A stretch of 64,000 nt of DNA, from the NCBI GenBank assembly GCA_030248065.1, contig JASAMV010004832.1, positions 1-64,000 on the forward strand, read 5' to 3'. The position numbers and the translations under genes are program-made. Shown here piece after piece: positions 61,101 through 64,000 of the stretch. The notes under the pieces were generated by a model. It had not been told where the DNA came from. It was given only the letters and a program-made list of their open reading frames with translations, and made no database searches. The DNA comes from Rhynchonema sp. JSB1_4. Its lineage: Eukaryota; Nematoda; Chromadorea; Monhysterida; Xyalidae. Numbering within the stretch: the first letter of the stretch is position 1; every line of letters starts with the position of its first letter.

Positions 61101-62916
61101 TGCAAACGCGGGCGCGGGTCGCGGGTCAGAAAAATATTCTATGTCCCAGACCCGCGTCCGCGTTTGCATGGCCGCACTTGCGGGCGCGGGTCGCGGGTCA
61201 GAAAAATATTCTATGTCCCAGACCCGCGTCCGCGTTTGCATGGCCGCACTTGCGGGCGCGGGTCGCGGGTCACTCGAAACATTTCTTTGGCTGGGCTTGT
61301 AGCGCGCGAAAACTGTAGTGTTTTAAAGCAGACGAACTATTCTTAGTCCAGTCGCCAGGAAATCAATTGTTTGTTTTTTATATTGTAACAAAAACTCGTG
61401 AAGCGCACCTTGAACACTTTTTGTTTAATTGATTTTGTTTGAATGCAACAAGCAGTTATGAAGTAAGTGGTTGTGTGAATTAATTTGACTGCATTTGGGT
61501 GGCACGGCCTGGTCGTGCACGTGCACTAGAACAAGAATGTATAGCACGCAGAAGTGAACCAATCAGCGTCGTAGAGCCTACGTCGCATACATGCACTCGC
61601 AGTCGTCTATTTAATCAGCTGCATTTGTTTGCGTGTCAGCTGCCGGTTTCCACGGTCGCAGTCTGCCCGTGTTCGTGCGCGATGACCGAATCCATCCATC
61701 ATGACGAAATTGGCTCACAACGCCACCCGCTGATGTCCGTGATCTTTCTCTCTCCTTGGCGCTTTTTGAAGCTTTTATTTGCTATGGTTTTGTTATAACC
61801 AGTGTTGTAACTATTTTCATTTCCGTAATTGTCCCACCCGGTCTTGTAACTGTGCTTCTATCACTAATTTACGTGCATGGTTTTATGCGTCACTGAGAGC
61901 AATAAACCAACCAACCAATGACGACAATGTGTAGCCGCTGAACCGTTGGACTTCGGTCCACTTATCCTAACCCAACGGCCCTCTTCAGAGCCACCACCTA
62001 CAAATCATGGTTTTATTGTGACATTTGATGCTCACATTTTCATTTTTTTGCACTTATTTTCAGTGTGATGTTCCTACCCTAGAGTTTGAAGTTTTGTTGC
62101 GTTGGTGATGTGTGTATTATTTCTTTGTTTCTGCAATATGACCCCGAAACACAAACGCCCCAATAATAAACCCAAAACCACACGACGTTCACTAAACAAT
62201 GCTTTATCTCCAACAGCCACGTAAATCTGCCAACTCACAAACCAACCACAGCCCAACTGACACGTATCACAGCAAAACACACAATAAGAACACACGCACG
62301 TGGGAATGTTTCATGATATTGGTGGCAGGCAACAGGGAAGGCTTAAACATTACTCTCTAGCCAACAGCCGGCATAATGCACTGCACTAAAGAACAGAATT
62401 TATTATAGTCTAAACAGTTCGTCTGCTTTAAAACTGTAGTTTTCGCGCGCTACAAGCCCAGCCAAAGAAATGTTTCGAGTGACCCGCGCCCGCAAGTGCG
62501 GCCATGCAAACGCGGACGCGGGTCTGGGACATAGAATATTTTTCTGACCCGCGACCCGCGCCCGCAAGTGCGGCCATGCAAACGCGGACGCGGGTCTGGG
62601 ACATAGAATATTTTTCTGACCCGCGACCCGCGCCCGCAAGTGCGGCCATGCAAACGCGGACGCGGGTCTGGGACATAGAATATTTTTCTGACCCGCGACC
62701 CGCGCCCGCGTTTGCATGGCCGCGCCCTAAACTCTCACACACATACTAAATACATAATTGCAGGGTTTGGGCTGGACGTTGGTGGTGTTGTACATAATCG
62801 AGTCCTTCCTCGTGTTTGGCGTCAGTCTCAACTGTGGTGGCAAGGTACGATCAATGAAAATGAGGCAGGAGCAGGACAAGGTGTTGACGATGAAGGAGGC
62901 GCACACATTGATTTGA
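58130..62916 (+). CDS. gene C, small multi-spanning membrane protein, 5 exons (right-arm copy)
   Basis: Exons: 58130-58217, 58634-58794, 59867-59959, 60775-60885, 62764-62916; 606 nt, 201 aa, phases consistent. About 80 residues of basic, Cys-containing N-terminal region (CHKLKC, EYCRPYG) lead into a hydrophobic helix GVIKTIQILVGATFLVF. A loop with RRCFYNHCYTDND follows, then TLLWLFL and STLLYFVVRYYC. The last helix is WTLVVLYIIESFLVFGV, followed by a cytosolic-type tail KMRQEQDKVLTMKEAH. Three or four membrane spans are likely. The first helix with its PYGV(I/L)K lead recalls MARVEL-family starts, but this is weak. The exon 3 donor could instead be 47 bp further on (GTGAGC). Intron 2 has a TA MITE and intron 4 a 1.6-kb element, both absent from the left copy. 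Confidence 0.6.
59297..59517. mobile_element. TA-target MITE present only on the right arm
   Basis: The 221-bp element has ends TAGTCCAGCCACG and CGTGGCTGGACTA and TA duplicated at 59295-59296 and 59518-59519. The left arm reads GGCTGTACG without interruption at the matching point near 11148. Confidence 0.85.
61108..61270. repeat. tandem 72-bp units, two copies
   Basis: Units contain AGAAAAATATTCTATGTCCC flanked by GC-rich palindromic blocks. Because 72 is a multiple of three, open frames run through all six frames, so they are not evidence of coding. Confidence 0.85.
62485..62715. repeat. tandem 72-bp units, three copies, inverted relative to 61108-61270
   Basis: Same unit in the opposite orientation, forming the other long terminal arm of the element. 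Confidence 0.85.
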
Positions 62917-64000
62917 TTATTTGGTGGGCTTTATGTATGACGCTGTGAAACATCAGCCAGCTGGACATGTCTCGCGTGCCTACGTAATCAAATGCCAGTC
63001 CTCTGTCCAACGAACAAACTGGCTGCCTGGCTGATGTTTCATATGGAATGCACGCGAGTTGAGCTAATTCCGTTTTGGCCTCTATAAAGATGTTACTTGT
63101 TTTGCGAAAATGTGTTGTAAAAGTTGACCACCCTTGTATACTGTATATATAATTATCGGCCATAATATACAGCAATTTCTATCCTAGCAATGTTTTCCAA
63201 CAAACATGTACTTAATACGAGAAACATGTTCATGTACAGTGCTTTTTGTGAGTTATCAATATATTCAGGTTCTCAAATTCCTGGTTATCAAAGCTATCCT
63301 GTTGACTGAGTTGTAGTGGTACGGTATGCGTATTCTTGTAAGGCAATCGATTTTTTTATTGTTGTTATTTATTGTTATCCAATGTTTTAGTGGCCTGGTT
63401 TTGTATTTTTTGTTATGTACCTCGGCGTAGGCGCTGTACAAGACGCTCTTTCGTTTGTATCTTGTCTTGCTCGTACACCTTACTGTGTATTGGTCAATGG
63501 TACAAAAGTATTCAAAATACTACATTCGGGCTTAAATAACATGCCTTTCCAAATTATGATTATTCTATGCTTCCAAAACTATGAAAAATATCATTTCTTG
63601 TCGTGAGTGTCGGGTGTAAACACTTTGGCTTGCCTCACACAATTATGATTATATTGTTTGGCTGGGTTTCTTGTTATTTGTTTTTAGCACAGATTCCGTC
63701 TAAGTCATTCAATACTGCTACTGTTCATTGTTCATTCTATTTCCTTCCTCGTTCTTTATACCAGTGCATTATTATATTACTGTTTATATATTTGTACATA
63801 AATTTTATTCATGTGCTTACAATCAGCTTAGCAATTATCCATCTGAACCTTATTGCGGCAATTTGCCCATCAGATGTTGTGCAAATAATTTCATCTAACT
63901 TTTCCCAAAGTTGGGTTCCAGTTCCAGGTGGTTGAATCTGAATGTAAGATATCAAAGTGACTGAGATTGCAATAAAATAACAACAACGCAAAATAGTTGA
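62917..64000. other. non-coding end of the right arm
   Basis: Mirrors 8053-9145 of the left arm with no exon recognised. It contains the fold-back repeat 62947-63040. Confidence 0.6.
62947..63040. repeat. short fold-back repeat, right copy
   Basis: GAAACATCAGCCAG...CTGGCTGATGTTTC, mirror of 9021-9114. Confidence 0.6.

Larger units (their letters stand above)
61091..62731. mobile_element. long-TIR element with 72-bp GC-rich tandem units, right arm only
   Basis: About 1.64 kb. Outer ends TAGGGCGCGGCCATGCAAAC and its complement. Each terminal region carries tandem 72-bp units (two on the left, 61110-61270; three on the right, 62490-62715) built from GCGGGTCGCGGGTC and GACCCGCGTCCGCG blocks. 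The inverted arms then continue for about 80 bp (CGAAACATTTCTTTGGCTGG). The centre has no convincing transposase frame. Around 61830-61905 it contains a stretch also found in the gene B introns. It lies in gene C intron 4. Confidence 0.75.
36320..64000 (+). repeat. right arm of a giant inverted duplication
   Basis: This stretch mirrors 8053-33735 and runs off the window. It is about 2 kb longer than its partner because of four arm-specific insertions (54278-54922, 56706-57185, 59297-59517 and 61091-62731). The left partner has one of its own (26573-26932). Exons are nearly identical between arms and introns show scattered substitutions and small indels. This is the arm with the complete copy of gene A. 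Confidence 0.97.

Noticed and set aside
61108..62715. CRISPR-like array of spaced repeats
   Set aside because: Units are contiguous, identical and without unique spacers, in an animal genome inside transposon ends.
62403..62742. Repetitive 104-residue ORFs in several frames
   Set aside because: They arise from the 72-bp tandem unit, whose length is a multiple of three, so all frames stay open.
8053..64000. Palindrome as a sequencing hairpin (missed adapter) artefact
   Set aside because: The arms differ by five clean transposon insertions with target duplications, many substitutions and gene-specific decay. A hairpin read-through would give identical arms. A joined-haplotype error is less easily excluded and is listed as a check.

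Overview
This is eukaryotic (animal) genomic DNA. It has no bacterial operon structure. Coding sequence lies in short exons (40-196 bp) split by introns with GT...TTTCAG-type borders, and the introns and intergenic DNA are full of short non-autonomous transposons. One gene is recognised with confidence: mitochondrial aminomethyltransferase (AMT, the glycine cleavage T-protein), reconstructed as 11 exons (414 aa) on the minus strand at 1434-7776. A splice-acceptor sequence sits 2-26 nt upstream of the start codon of every gene found. This suggests an animal with spliced-leader trans-splicing, such as a nematode, flatworm or rotifer. The species cannot be named from the sequence.

The main structure is a very large inverted duplication. 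A left arm (about 8050-33735) is repeated in reverse complement as a right arm (about 36320 to the window end at 64000, probably beyond). A single-copy spacer of about 2.6 kb lies between them. Each arm carries the same co-oriented gene series. On the right arm, reading outward on the plus strand, these are gene A (four-finger C2H2 zinc-finger protein, 34065-42844, with its first three exons in the spacer), gene B (protein with two SWIM-type CxCx9CxH motifs, 43091-56124) and gene C (small multi-spanning membrane protein, 58130-62916). On the left arm, on the minus strand, are the mirror copies: psi-A' (27384-33671), B' (14281-27146) and C' (9146-12459). AMT follows C' in the same orientation, just outside the part of the left arm that can be matched within this window.

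B/B' and C/C' keep identical exon lengths and phases, so both copies look functional. The left copy of A lacks exons 1-3, has a degraded exon 4 and has frameshifts in exons 5 and 6. The arms also differ by clean transposon insertions with the empty site preserved on the other arm. On the right arm only there are a 645-bp TTAA element, a 480-bp hAT element, a 221-bp TA element and a 1.6-kb long-TIR element. On the left arm only there is a 360-bp hAT element. These arm-specific changes argue for a real, diverged palindrome (or joined diverged haplotypes) rather than a read-through hairpin artefact.

Other regions: 1-1433 holds a possible terminal exon of a convergent plus-strand gene (551-649) and otherwise nothing recognised. 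7777-9145 and 62917-64000 are non-coding apart from a small fold-back repeat. 12460-14280 and 56125-58129 are intergenic between C and B, with one unrecognised 153-codon ORF on the left that is broken on the right.
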